NCBI GenBank assembly: GCA_030066685.1
Contig: JASJBF010000031.1
Location: 62,001 to 126,000 of the forward strand
DNA: 64,000 bases
From: Kiloniellales bacterium
Lineage (GTDB): Bacteria; Pseudomonadota; Alphaproteobacteria; Kiloniellales; JAKSBE01
Reading direction: 5' to 3'
Shown here: piece by piece, positions 8,678 through 17,418 of the stretch
Layout of the letters: each line of letters starts with the position of its first letter
Numbering within the stretch: position 1 is the first letter of the stretch
Position numbers and translations under genes: made by a program
Notes under the pieces: model-generated
Seen by the model: only the letters and a program-made list of their open reading frames with translations
What the model was told of the DNA's origin: nothing
Databases searched by the model: none

Positions 8678-9739
8678 ATGACGTGGACGCTCGCCGACGG
8701 GTATAGGGTGGATGACGTCCTCTCGGTCCTCACCGAGAAGCGTGTGGTGTATGCCCTGGCCGAGGAGAACGAAGGCTATCGGCTTGTGAGGGCCGACGCC
8801 TGGGATCCGCAACGACACACCCTCGGCGCCTACCGGCCGGTGGAGCCGCTGAAGTCGTTGCTGTTTCGTCCCCGGGAATACCTCGGTGCCTGGAAGGATC
8901 CGAAGACCGGCAGTCCGCTGAGCGAACGGATCGTGTTCGGCGTAAAGAACTGCGATCTCTCCGCGCTGGAGATCCACGACCAGGTCTTCCTGGCCCGAGA
9001 CGCGCAGGATCCGCTCTATGCGGAAGCCCGCGAGAAGACGATCCTGGTATCCTGCGATTGTACCGGGTTCCTGGACGTCTGTTTCTGTCCCGCGATCGGC
9101 GAGCAGCCATATCCGACAAAGGGCTTCGACATAAACATTTCTCCGACGCCGAAGGGCTACGTCCTGGAAAGCGGAACGGATCGGGGCGCGGATTTGCTTC
9201 GGAGAGCCGAGCGGTACCTGAAGCCGGCCGATGACAACCTGCTCGAGTCACGCGAGAGCCAGCGCAGCGCGATGTATGGCAAGCTCGTGGACAACGCTGC
9301 AGCATCCGGGCTGAGGCCGGGGGCGGATTTTCGACAGGCGGTGGAGACAGCCTTCGACTCCGGCCTTTGGGAAGACTTTGCCGCCGACTGCGTCGAGTGT
9401 GGCGCGTGCAACTTCATCTGCTGCACCTGCCACTGCTTCTTTCTGGCCGACGGCATCGATGGCCAGGGCAATCCAGCCCGCTGCAAACAATGGGATTCCT
9501 GCCTATTTCCGAATTTTGCGTGCACGGCCGGCGGGGATCCGCGTCCACGGCGATCCCAGCGATTGCGCAATCGCTTCGATAAGAAGTTCGTTTTCTTTCC
9601 GCAGGTGCTTGGACGCTACGCCTGCGACGGATGCGGGCGCTGCACGGAAGCCTGCATCGGGAAGATCGACATCCGCAAGGTGCTGAAGAGGGCAGTCGAT
9701 GAATCTGGCGCCATACATGCCGGTTCCAGCGACGATTGA
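8678..9739 (+). CDS. Iron-sulfur subunit of sulfhydrogenase beta (HydB/AsrA) type
   Basis: 353 residues. The N-terminal domain (KNCDLSALEIHDQVFL, SCDCTGFLDVCFCPAIG) is followed by two [4Fe-4S] ligand sets: CVECGACNFICCTCHCF and CDGCGRCTEACIGKIDIRKV, with WDSCLFPNFACTAGG between. This is the fold of HydB from archaeal sulfhydrogenase and AsrA from anaerobic sulfite reductase, which pass electrons from the flavoprotein subunit to the catalytic core. The start at 8678 is chosen because MTWTLADGYRV begins the conserved domain; an in-frame ATG at 8645 is less likely. The end overlaps the next gene by 41 nt, so the two products are probably made together. Confidence 0.88.
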   Translation: MTWTLADGYRVDDVLSVLTEKRVVYALAEENEGYRLVRADAWDPQRHTLGAYRPVEPLKSLLFRPREYLGAWKDPKTGSPLSERIVFGVKNCDLSALEIHDQVFLARDAQDPLYAEAREKTILVSCDCTGFLDVCFCPAIGEQPYPTKGFDINISPTPKGYVLESGTDRGADLLRRAERYLKPADDNLLESRESQRSAMYGKLVDNAAASGLRPGADFRQAVETAFDSGLWEDFAADCVECGACNFICCTCHCFFLADGIDGQGNPARCKQWDSCLFPNFACTAGGDPRPRRSQRLRNRFDKKFVFFPQVLGRYACDGCGRCTEACIGKIDIRKVLKRAVDESGAIHAGSSDD

Positions 9740-10529
9740 GCGGGTCGAAGAGGAGACCCCGTCGGTTAAGACCTTTACCCTTCGCCCAAGGGACCCGGTG
9801 GCCTTCAAGGCCGGCCAGTTCGTCGAGCTCTTCGTGCCGGGCGTCGGCGAAGCGCCCTTCACGCCGTCGTCTTCGCCCCGCATCACCGAGCGCATGGAGA
9901 TCACCATCATGCGAGTCGGCCGCGTCACGGAGCGTTTGCACGCGATGCCGCCGGGCTCGGAGGTCGGTATCCGCGGGCCCTTGGGTCGCCCCTATCCCAT
10001 CGAAAACTTCCGCGGGCGGGAGATCCTGATTGCCGGTGGGGGCTGCGGGGTCGGCCCCTTGCGGGCTTTTCTGATGGCTCTGATGGAAGATCTCGACGCC
10101 TACGAGCGCGTGATCATTCGCTATGGCGCGCGCACGCCGGACAACCTCGTCTTCCGCGACGCCGCGCTGAGGGGATGGGGGCGGAGCGATGCTCTGGATG
10201 TGATGTTGACCGTTGACGTGGGCGATCCGCAGTGGGACGGCCATGTGGGCGTGCTGCCGACGATCCTGACCGAGGAATATCTCGACTGTCATCCGGAGGA
10301 CGGCGTCGCAGTGATGTGCGGTCCCCCGTTGATGATGCGCTTCACCGTGCTGAAGCTCCTGGAGCGCGGCTATCGTCCCGAGAACATCTATCTCTCTCTA
10401 GAGCGGAAAATGAGCTGCGGGCTGGGCATGTGCGGGCATTGCCGACTTGGCCGCTACTACGTCTGCAAGGACGGGCCCGTCTTCTCTTACGAAGAGATTC
10501 AATCCAACCCGCAACTCTGGGACGCGTAA
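9699..10529 (+). CDS. FAD/NAD(P)-binding diaphorase subunit of sulfhydrogenase gamma (HydG/AsrB) type
   Basis: 276 residues of the ferredoxin reductase-like family. A beta-barrel FAD domain (FTLRPRDPVAFKAGQF, GIRGPLGRPYPIENF) is followed by a nucleotide-binding domain (ILIAGGGCGVGPLRAF, AVMCGPPLMMRF) and a C-terminal [2Fe-2S] motif (MSCGLGMCGHCRLGRYYVCKDGPVF without gaps spans the four cysteines). It should take or give hydride with NAD(P)H and exchange electrons with the preceding iron-sulfur subunit. Whether NAD or NADP is used cannot be read here. Such a subunit is not part of the textbook Mbh, Ech or Hyc hydrogenases. Confidence 0.9.
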   Translation: MNLAPYMPVPATIERVEEETPSVKTFTLRPRDPVAFKAGQFVELFVPGVGEAPFTPSSSPRITERMEITIMRVGRVTERLHAMPPGSEVGIRGPLGRPYPIENFRGREILIAGGGCGVGPLRAFLMALMEDLDAYERVIIRYGARTPDNLVFRDAALRGWGRSDALDVMLTVDVGDPQWDGHVGVLPTILTEEYLDCHPEDGVAVMCGPPLMMRFTVLKLLERGYRPENIYLSLERKMSCGLGMCGHCRLGRYYVCKDGPVFSYEEIQSNPQLWDA

Positions 10530-10532
10530 CCC

Positions 10533-11021
10533 ATGAGCAAGCGCTTGGTCATCGATCTGGATGTCTGCGATCAATGCGATCGCTGCGGTGTGACCTGCAG
10601 TTACTTCTATCGTCCCCGTGCGACCGACAATGGGGTTCTGGCTTTGCGCGAGCGGGCGACCTTCGAGCTGATCTGCCGCCGCTGCGAGGAGCCGAGCTGC
10701 GTCGATGCCTGTCCTTACGACGCCTTGGAGCGACAAAGCGACGGCGTGCTCAAACGGCACAACCTGCGCTGTGTGAGCTGCAAACTGTGCGCCCACGCCT
10801 GCCCCTTCGGGACGATCTATCCCGACATGGTCCCGTTCTACGTGACGCCCTGCAACTTCTGTCTCGGAGCGAGCGACACCGAGCCGCCCTGCGCGCGCAG
10901 TTGCGGTCGCGGGGCACTCGCGTATCGCGAAGTGGATCCCGAGGAGCCGCGGCTGCACATCATCGACGACCACCTGGCCGCGCGATCGGCCAAGTGGATC
11001 AAGCGGGAGGAGTCGCCCTGA
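10533..11021 (+). CDS. Polyferredoxin-like subunit with four [4Fe-4S] motifs (HycB/CooF type)
   Basis: 162 residues with sixteen cysteines arranged as four cluster sites: CDQCDRCGVTC, CRRCEEPSCVDACP, CVSCKLCAHACP and CNFCLG...CARSC. This matches HycB/CooF-type electron carriers that shuttle electrons between a dehydrogenase or diaphorase module and a group 4 hydrogenase. The gene starts 3 nt after the diaphorase stop and its own stop overlaps the proposed CTG start of the next gene. Confidence 0.9.
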   Translation: MSKRLVIDLDVCDQCDRCGVTCSYFYRPRATDNGVLALRERATFELICRRCEEPSCVDACPYDALERQSDGVLKRHNLRCVSCKLCAHACPFGTIYPDMVPFYVTPCNFCLGASDTEPPCARSCGRGALAYREVDPEEPRLHIIDDHLAARSAKWIKREESP

Positions 11022-11944
11022 ACGCCGCCGTCACCCTGCTGGAGTTTCTCATCTTCCCGGGCCTGCTGTTCACGGGGGCGGCCGGGTTGATCACCAGCTG
11101 GGTGGACCGAAAAGTCACGGCCCGAGTGCAGATGCGAGTGGGACCGCCCTTCCTTCAACCCTTCTACGATATCGGCAAGCTGCTCATCAAAGACACCTGC
11201 GTTCCCGCGGGCGGCTCGATCGGATTGTTCCTGCTTGCGCCGCTGATCGGGCTGGCTGCGGTCGGCTTGGCGTCGACGATCCTCTGGCGCGCCCTCTTGC
11301 ATCCGCAAGCGACCTTTGTCGGCGACCTGATCGTGCTCCTGTACCTGCTCGCGATGCCCGCCCTGGCCGTGATCCTGGGCGCTTTTGCTTCGCGCAACCC
11401 TTTGGCCTCGCTCGGCGGCAGCCGAGAGATCAAGCTGATGATTGCTTACGAGTTGCCATTCGTGCTGGCTGTCCTGGTGCCGGTGATCCAGGTGCACAGC
11501 CTCCGACTGGGAGATTTCTTGGCGGCGACAGCGGCGGCGGCGCTGCCGTCCGGGATGCTGGCTCTTTTGGTTGCCATCGTATGCATGCAGGCCAAGTTGA
11601 CGCTCGTGCCCTTCGACATGCCGGAGGCGGAAGGCGAACTCAGCGGCGGCGCCTACATCGAATACTCGGGGCCGCCGCTGGCCATGTTCAAGCTGACGCG
11701 GGCAATGATGCTGTTCACCCTGCCGGTCTTCCTGGTCGTGGTGTACCTCGGCGGGTCGATCGTCAGCGCGGGATGGGCGGGCAAGCTGCTCGGCCTCGGC
11801 CTCTGGACCTTCCTGGTCGCCGTAATTGTCATTTTGCGCAACACCACGCCGAGACTGCGAACGGACCAGGCGGTGCGCTTCTTCTGGGGTCCGATGACTG
11901 GGCTGGCGCTGATCGCCGCCGCCCTGGCATGGATGGGATGGTGA
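11018..11944 (+). CDS. Hydrogenase membrane anchor subunit, NuoH/HycD/MbhM family
   Basis: About 308 residues and eight predicted membrane segments. The family signatures are WVDRKVTARVQMRVGPPF near the N-terminus, QPFYDIGKLLIKD, GGSREIKLMIAYELPF and VPFDMPEAEGELSGG. This subunit docks the soluble hydrogenase arm and starts the proton path. No ATG, GTG or TTG fits the conserved N-terminus. The best start is CTG at 11018, preceded by GGGAGGAG with a 5-nt spacing and overlapping the previous stop as CTGA. A GTG at 10994 is possible but lacks a ribosome site. Confidence 0.9.
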   Translation: MNAAVTLLEFLIFPGLLFTGAAGLITSWVDRKVTARVQMRVGPPFLQPFYDIGKLLIKDTCVPAGGSIGLFLLAPLIGLAAVGLASTILWRALLHPQATFVGDLIVLLYLLAMPALAVILGAFASRNPLASLGGSREIKLMIAYELPFVLAVLVPVIQVHSLRLGDFLAATAAAALPSGMLALLVAIVCMQAKLTLVPFDMPEAEGELSGGAYIEYSGPPLAMFKLTRAMMLFTLPVFLVVVYLGGSIVSAGWAGKLLGLGLWTFLVAVIVILRNTTPRLRTDQAVRFFWGPMTGLALIAAALAWMGW

Positions 11945-11948
11945 GGTC

Positions 11949-12443
11949 ATGAGCTTCGCCACTCAGGTCCTGTCGCGATCCCTCAATGTGTTTCATCTCG
12001 CCGGCAGTGCCTGCAACAACTGCGACATCGAGATCCTTGACGCGCTCACGCCGAAGTACGACCTCGAGCGTTTCGGCATTGTCCTGGTTGGGAGCATCCG
12101 GCACGCGGATCTGATCCTCTTGTCGGGCATCTTCAACAAGAAGGCGGCCATCCGCGCCAAGCGGCTCTACGAACAGGCGCCGAAACCGGTGGTGGTGATC
12201 GCCGTTGGCGGTTGTCCGTGCACCGGGATCATCTTCCGCGGCTCCTACAACTGGGACGGCCCACCCAGCAATTACATTCCCATCGACGCCTACCTGCCGG
12301 GATGCCCGCCAAAGCCGGAGGCCATCATCGCGGCGGTGCTCAAGGTCGTCGAACGCCTGCGAAGCGGCGAGATCGTGCCGAAGAGGCGAATGAAGGAGAG
12401 CGAGCCGGCAATGCCGCCGGCGCCGACGGCGAGCAAGGCGTAG
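11949..12443 (+). CDS. [NiFe]-hydrogenase small subunit, group 4 (NuoB/MbhJ/EchC family)
   Basis: 164 residues carrying the ligands of the proximal [4Fe-4S] cluster: C22 and C25 (GSACNNCDIE), C89 (VGGCPCTG) and C119 (LPGCPPKPE). This subunit passes electrons to the nickel site of the large subunit encoded two genes later. The C-terminal 25 residues are a charged, proline-rich tail outside the family core. It starts 4 nt after the NuoH-like gene and forms the centre of the catalytic module. Confidence 0.93.
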   Translation: MSFATQVLSRSLNVFHLAGSACNNCDIEILDALTPKYDLERFGIVLVGSIRHADLILLSGIFNKKAAIRAKRLYEQAPKPVVVIAVGGCPCTGIIFRGSYNWDGPPSNYIPIDAYLPGCPPKPEAIIAAVLKVVERLRSGEIVPKRRMKESEPAMPPAPTASKA

Positions 12444-12467
12444 CGCCCGCTTCGAAAGGAGAACCGC

Positions 12468-12908
12468 GTGACTCGCGAAGATGTCCTCAGCCGCATAAAG
12501 GCTGCGCTTACAGACCGGCTGCTCAGCCTCGAGGAGAAATCGGCCAAGCGGGTGTTCATCGAGGTCTCGCCGGACGACGTTCCCGAGGCCAGCCGTCTGA
12601 TGTTCAAGGATCTTCAGGCACGCTTTCAGATTGCCACCGGTGTCGACACTCCCACCGCCATCGAAGTGCTTTATCACTGGGCCCTGGACTCGCTGGGGTG
12701 TGTCGTCACTGTGCGCGCGCGGCTGAACCGCGAAAGCCCCGAGATCGAGTCCATTGCGCCCCTTTGCCCCGCGGCCGAATGGATCGAGCGGGAAATGTGG
12801 GAGTTGCTGGGCATCAGATTTCTCAACCACCCAGACCTGCGGCATTTGCTGCTGGGCGATGATTGGCCCGAAGGTAAGTACCCCCTGCGTCGGGATTACC
12901 AGGGGTGA
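12468..12908 (+). CDS. Hydrogenase subunit of the NuoC/MbhK family (30 kDa-like)
   Basis: 146 residues. The C-terminal half has the family pattern IESIAPLCPAAEWIEREMWE, LLGIRF and YPLRRDYQG, which contacts the large subunit. The GTG start at 12468 is supported by AAAGGAGAACC upstream. It lies between the small and large subunit genes, as in Mbh and Ech operons. Confidence 0.9.
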   Translation: MTREDVLSRIKAALTDRLLSLEEKSAKRVFIEVSPDDVPEASRLMFKDLQARFQIATGVDTPTAIEVLYHWALDSLGCVVTVRARLNRESPEIESIAPLCPAAEWIEREMWELLGIRFLNHPDLRHLLLGDDWPEGKYPLRRDYQG

Positions 12909-12915
12909 GACGGCC

Positions 12916-14136
12916 ATGACCAAGCGGACAATCATACCAATCGGCCCCTATCATGCCCTTCAAGAGGAGCCGGAATTCTTCAAGCTGCACGTGGAAGGCG
13001 AGCGGGTCGTCCATCTGGATATCGAGATTGGTTACAACCACCGAGGCATCGAGAAGCTTTCCGAGTCCAAGGACTTCGAGGAAACCATATTCATGGTCGA
13101 GCGCATCTGCGGAATCTGCTCGACGTCCCATCCGATCGCCTGCGTCCAGGCGATCGAGGAGGCAAGCGAAATCGAGGTGCCGGAGCGCGCGCTGTTCATC
13201 CGATCGACAATTGGGGAATTGGAACGCCTCCATTCGCACTTCCTCTGGCTGGGCCTTGCCGGACACTTCCTTGGCTTCAACACGATCTGGATGTGGGCGT
13301 GGCGGTACCGCGAGGATCTGCTCAGTATCCTGGAGCTCATCACCGGCAATCGAAATCACTACGGCATGATGAAGCCGGGCGGCGTCCGCCGGGACATCCT
13401 GCCGGAAAGCACCCCGGAGATCGAAAGGATGCTGGATGGGCTCAAGAAACCCATCGAGATGTTCCGGGGAGCCGTCTTGGACGATCCGCTGTTGCACGCA
13501 CGGACCCAGGGTGTCGGCGTCTTGAACCGGCAGCAGGCGATCGACTTTGGCGCGCTTGGCCCGACCGCCCGGGCCTCCGGTGTCGACATCGACGTGCGCC
13601 GCGACCATCCGCACGCCGCCTATGGCCTGGTCGATTGGAAGGTGATCACCCGCGACAACGGCGACGTCTTTGACAAGGCCGTGGTTCGAATTCTGGAGAT
13701 GTTCGAATCGATCAAGATCATCGAACAGTGCCTGGAACACCTCAAAACCCGAAACGGAGAGATCGACTCCAACCCCCCGCACGTCGACGCGGGCGAAGGC
13801 ATTGGCCACTACGAAGCGCCGCGCGGCGAAGTCTTCCACTATATCCGCAGCGATGGCAGCAACCGTCCAGTCCGTCACAAGGTGCGGGCGCCCAGCTTCA
13901 TGAATGTGCCAACGAATGCCGTGACGGTTCTGGGAGCGACAGTGGCCGACGCCACGATCATCCTGGCGGCGGTCGATCCTTGCTACTGCTGTACCGAGCG
14001 CATGGCGAGCGCCGTGGACCGGACGAGCGGCAATCGGGTCTGGGACGGCCGAGACCTCATCCGCCTGTCGCAAGAGAAAACGGAGCGCTTGAAGAAAGAA
14101 ACGGGCTGGCAAGAGCCCCAGCTGCCCTTCGAGTGA
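12916..14136 (+). CDS. [NiFe]-hydrogenase large (catalytic) subunit, group 4 (NuoD/MbhL family)
   Basis: 406 residues. All four nickel-ligand cysteines are present: C65 and C68 in RICGICSTSH and C356 and C359 in DPCYCCTER. This separates it from complex I NuoD and from Mbs or Ehr proteins, which have lost them. The DPC..C..R form is typical of Ech/Mbh-like enzymes. A tail of about 45 residues follows the last cysteine pair and fits the extension removed by the HycI-type protease encoded at 20799-21377. It should catalyse reversible proton reduction to H2 at the inner face of the membrane. The hyp genes needed for Ni-Fe cofactor assembly are not in the window. Confidence 0.95.
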   Translation: MTKRTIIPIGPYHALQEEPEFFKLHVEGERVVHLDIEIGYNHRGIEKLSESKDFEETIFMVERICGICSTSHPIACVQAIEEASEIEVPERALFIRSTIGELERLHSHFLWLGLAGHFLGFNTIWMWAWRYREDLLSILELITGNRNHYGMMKPGGVRRDILPESTPEIERMLDGLKKPIEMFRGAVLDDPLLHARTQGVGVLNRQQAIDFGALGPTARASGVDIDVRRDHPHAAYGLVDWKVITRDNGDVFDKAVVRILEMFESIKIIEQCLEHLKTRNGEIDSNPPHVDAGEGIGHYEAPRGEVFHYIRSDGSNRPVRHKVRAPSFMNVPTNAVTVLGATVADATIILAAVDPCYCCTERMASAVDRTSGNRVWDGRDLIRLSQEKTERLKKETGWQEPQLPFE

Positions 14137-14152
14137 TGGAAAGGGCACGCGC

Positions 14153-16021
14153 ATGGAGTTGATCGTCCATCCGGTGCTTCTGCCGATCACGTTCCCCCTG
14201 CTGGCCGGGTTGATCTGCCTCTTGATCCCTCGCGCCGCTCAGCGGACCCGCGCCATGGTGGCAGTGGTGTCGGCGGCGGTGACGGTCGGCGTCGTGTGGC
14301 CGCTCTTCTCGGATCGAGACGAACTCCTGGAGCTGGGCATCTGGTTCTCGTTGCGCGTCGACGGGTTGAGCGCCTTCGTCCTGCTGGCCATCGCGGTCTT
14401 CGGCTTCCTGATCGCCTTGTACTCCTGGAGATACATGACGGGACGCGAGCGGCACCGCGAGTATTTTGCCTATCTGCTGTGGACGCTGGGGGTCGCCTGC
14501 GGCGCGGTTCTCGCCAACGACCTGCTCATCCTGCTGGTTTTCTGGGGTTTTCTGGCGCTCGTCCTCTATCTGATGATCGGGATCGCGGGCGCCGGCGCCG
14601 CGGAGGCCGCCCGCAAGGCGCTGATGATCGTAGGGGGCACGGATGCGCTGCTCGTTCTCGGCGTGGCCTTGCTGTGGGACCTCTCCGGATCCACCCGAAT
14701 GGATGCCGCTGCAGTGCCGATCGAGGGATTCGCGGCTCATGTCGCGTTTCTCACCTTCGTCGCCGCCACCTTTGCCAAGGCCGGCGCGATACCGCTTCAC
14801 GCCTGGGTTCCCGATTGTGGAGCAAGGGCGCTCGTCCCGGTGACGGCCTTCTTGCCGGCCTCGCTTGACAAGCTGCTGGGACTCTATCTGCTCGCCCGCT
14901 GCGTTCTGGAGCTTTTCGAGATCACATCAGCATTGCAGACGATGCTGATGCTGCTCGGCGCCATTTCGATCCTGGCCGGGGGGCTGATGGCTTTGATCCA
15001 GCGGGATCTGAAGGTCTTGCTCGCCTACAGCAGCATCAGCCAAGTCGGCTACATGGTCCTCGGAATTGGTTGCGGCACCCCGCTTGGCCTGGCCGCCGCC
15101 CTGTTCCACATGCTCAACAACACGATCTACAAGTGCTGCCTGTTTCTCTGCGCCGGCGCGGTCGAGCGTTCCGCAGGAACCACCGACCTCGACCGGCTCG
15201 GCGGTCTCGGGAAGGCGATGCCTCTGACATTGGCTGCCTTCACAGTCGCGGCGCTCGCGATCTCCGGGGTCCCGCCGCTCAACGGCTTCGCCTCGAAATG
15301 GATGATCTACCAGGCCATCATCGGCACTGGCGAGACGGGCGGACCAGGCTGGATCTTGTGGCTCGCGGCCGCGATGCTGGGCTCGGCCCTCACGCTCGCC
15401 GGCATCATGAGGGCCCTGCACGCGACATTCCTCTGCAAGGCGGCGCCCAACATTGCCGAGCGATCGATCCGGGAAGCGCCAACCTCTATGGTTCTGCCCG
15501 CCGTCGCGTTGGCGGCCTGCTGCATCGTCTTCGGCGTGTTTGCCTACGCTGTCCCACTCGAGCTCCTCGTCTTTCCGTCGGTGCGAGCCGAAGTGATCGG
15601 CGTCTGGTGGACAGGTCCGGCAACGATCCTGATCCTGGTCGCCGTCGGCCTTGGCGGCGGCGTCTACGCGATGACCATGACCGGCGGAAAGCTTCGCCGT
15701 AGCGAGACCTACATCGGCGGCGAGCACCTGGACGAAGTCTATATACGGGGCGAGGAACGGGGCCCCGGCCGGCATGTGGAGGTCACGGGGGCGGACTTCT
15801 ACGATGCGGTCGAGAAGCTGCCTGGCTTGCGCCGCCTATACCGGCTGGCCAGGACGAAAATCTTCGACGTCTACGAGGTCGGCGCGAAATCCGCCTTCTA
15901 TTTTGTCGCACTGCTGCGCGGCGCGCACAGCGGTGCCCTACCGGTTTATCTGACATGGTTCATTGCCGGGCTGCTGGTGGTGCTCTACGCAATGACCCAG
16001 ATCGGCCCCAGACATGATTGA
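14153..16021 (+). CDS. Antiporter-like membrane subunit, NuoL/HyfB family (first of two)
   Basis: 622 residues with about 14-16 membrane segments. The antiporter core is visible: FAKAGAIPLHAWVPDC (TM7 lysine present), PASLDKLLGLYLLARC, LLAYSSISQVGYMVLGIGC and FHMLNNTIYKCCLF. At the TM5 position usually reading WE or ME it reads VFWGFLALVLYL, so the conserved glutamate is absent. A soluble loop near residue 530 (VTGADFYDAVEKLPGLRRLY) precedes the last helix. It should contribute to ion translocation coupled to H2 chemistry. It overlaps the next gene by 8 nt. Confidence 0.9.
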   Translation: MELIVHPVLLPITFPLLAGLICLLIPRAAQRTRAMVAVVSAAVTVGVVWPLFSDRDELLELGIWFSLRVDGLSAFVLLAIAVFGFLIALYSWRYMTGRERHREYFAYLLWTLGVACGAVLANDLLILLVFWGFLALVLYLMIGIAGAGAAEAARKALMIVGGTDALLVLGVALLWDLSGSTRMDAAAVPIEGFAAHVAFLTFVAATFAKAGAIPLHAWVPDCGARALVPVTAFLPASLDKLLGLYLLARCVLELFEITSALQTMLMLLGAISILAGGLMALIQRDLKVLLAYSSISQVGYMVLGIGCGTPLGLAAALFHMLNNTIYKCCLFLCAGAVERSAGTTDLDRLGGLGKAMPLTLAAFTVAALAISGVPPLNGFASKWMIYQAIIGTGETGGPGWILWLAAAMLGSALTLAGIMRALHATFLCKAAPNIAERSIREAPTSMVLPAVALAACCIVFGVFAYAVPLELLVFPSVRAEVIGVWWTGPATILILVAVGLGGGVYAMTMTGGKLRRSETYIGGEHLDEVYIRGEERGPGRHVEVTGADFYDAVEKLPGLRRLYRLARTKIFDVYEVGAKSAFYFVALLRGAHSGALPVYLTWFIAGLLVVLYAMTQIGPRHD

Positions 16022-16583
16022 AGTCATTGCCGTTTTGACTTTGTTCATGATCGCTGCGGCGATTGTCGCGGTCGGGACTTCGCGCTTGCTGTTCTCGGTC
16101 GTCAGCGTCGGTGCCGTAGGGTTTCTGTTGACGATTGCGTTTCTGTTCCTAGGCGCGCCGGATGTTGCCATCGTACAGATCGGGGTCGAAGTCATCAGCC
16201 TCGTCATCTTGATTCGGGCGACCATCGGCCGCGACGCCAAGATGGCGGTTGGCCGCCGTCGGTTCTTTGGGCTGATTGCAGCGACGACCTTCGTCGCGGC
16301 CATTGGACTCTTCGGAATCCATGCCTTTTCCGACTTTCCGGAGTTCGGCAGCTCGGTTATGGAGAGATTCACCGACGCCCCTTCCAACAGGTACCTGCAG
16401 GACGGTCTGGCCAGTACCGGGGCGCGGAACATCGTAACAGCGGTTTTGCTCGACTTCCGCGCCTACGACACCCTTGGGGAGGCGACCGTCCTGTTCTGCG
16501 CCGTCTTGGGCGCCCTCGCGATCCTTCGCCGGAAGGCGCGAGCGGCCACTACTCTCGAACAAAGCGAAGCTAGACAAGAATGA
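16014..16583 (+). CDS. Mrp-type subunit, MbhD/MbhE-like (DUF4040 plus MnhB N-terminal-like)
   Basis: 189 residues. The first half carries three membrane helices with FLGAPDVAIVQIGVEVISL, the DUF4040/MbhD signature that resembles the C-terminal domain of MrpA. The second half (about residues 75-180) has two more helices around a periplasmic loop, like MbhE. In Mbh and Mrp complexes these parts form the interface between the antiporter and the hydrogenase arm. Both ends overlap the neighbouring genes. Confidence 0.8.
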   Translation: MIEVIAVLTLFMIAAAIVAVGTSRLLFSVVSVGAVGFLLTIAFLFLGAPDVAIVQIGVEVISLVILIRATIGRDAKMAVGRRRFFGLIAATTFVAAIGLFGIHAFSDFPEFGSSVMERFTDAPSNRYLQDGLASTGARNIVTAVLLDFRAYDTLGEATVLFCAVLGALAILRRKARAATTLEQSEARQE

Positions 16584-17065
16584 ACAAACGTTCCACCGGC
16601 GAAGGCATGGGTGAAATCGTTCGAACCGTGGCCCGTTGGCTCAACGGCATCATCCTGACTTACGGAATCTACATCGTACTCTACGGCCACATTACGCCAG
16701 GCGGCGGCTTTGCCGGGGGCGTCATCATCGCCTGTGGGTTCATCCTGCTGACGTTGGCCGGCGGGCAACAGCTGGGGCTGAGCTATTTCAGCAAGACAGC
16801 GGCTTCATCTCTCGGTAGCGCCGGGGTCCTGCTCTTCCTGGCGCTCGCCTGGATAGGCATGTGGACGGCCGGTGGCGCGTTTCTCCAGAACTTCATCGGT
16901 GCCTCCGAAGAAGAGCGATTCACGCTTCTCAGCGCGGGCACCGTGTCCATCGCGGAGGTCAGCATCGGGTTAGTGGTCACAAGTTTGTTGTTCCTGGTGT
17001 TCACGGTGCTGGCCGCCTTTCAGATCCTCCCCGGGAGCAGCGAGGAGGAAGAGGAGGACCCATGA
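16580..17065 (+). CDS. Mrp antiporter subunit B-like protein (MnhB/MbhF)
   Basis: 161 residues with four membrane helices and the MnhB signature YIVLYGHITPGGGFAGGVI. The C-terminus is strongly acidic (SSEEEEEDP). ATGA overlaps on both sides show tight coupling within the Mrp block. Confidence 0.9.
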   Translation: MNKRSTGEGMGEIVRTVARWLNGIILTYGIYIVLYGHITPGGGFAGGVIIACGFILLTLAGGQQLGLSYFSKTAASSLGSAGVLLFLALAWIGMWTAGGAFLQNFIGASEEERFTLLSAGTVSIAEVSIGLVVTSLLFLVFTVLAAFQILPGSSEEEEEDP

Positions 17066-17409
17066 TCTATCCCTTGGCCTTTCTGTTGATCCTCGTCGGG
17101 CTCTACGGCGTCGTCGCGAACCGGAATACGGTCAAGATCGTGATCAGCCTCTTGATCATGCAGCACGGCGTCCACCTGCTTCTGATTCTCATTGGCTACC
17201 GAAGCGAAGGCACGCCGCCCATCATGGATCCAGGGACGGCGCCAACGATTTTTTCGGGAGCCGCGGTTGATCCGCTTCCTCAGGCCGTCGTGCTCACATC
17301 AATCGTCATCGGTTTGGGTGTTCTCGCGCTCTTGGTGGCTTTGTGTGTCCGGCTCTATGAGCGTTACGGGACCTTTGATGTCGGCGAGATGACAAGGCTG
17401 AGAGGATAG
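17062..17409 (+). CDS. Mrp antiporter subunit C / NuoK-like protein (MnhC/MbhG)
   Basis: 115 residues and three membrane helices: an N-terminal helix, IVISLLIMQHGVHLLLILIG, and DPLPQAVVLTSIVIGLGVLA with the family-typical DPLPQALVLTAIVI pattern. It starts inside the previous stop (ATGA at 17062). Confidence 0.93.
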   Translation: MIYPLAFLLILVGLYGVVANRNTVKIVISLLIMQHGVHLLLILIGYRSEGTPPIMDPGTAPTIFSGAAVDPLPQAVVLTSIVIGLGVLALLVALCVRLYERYGTFDVGEMTRLRG

Positions 17410-17418
17410 GCCAGGTAC

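Noticed and set aside
10232-11017. A long upstream extension of the NuoH-like frame
   Set aside because: The extension runs through the diaphorase and polyferredoxin genes in another frame and shows no conserved sequence; the gene is taken from 11018.
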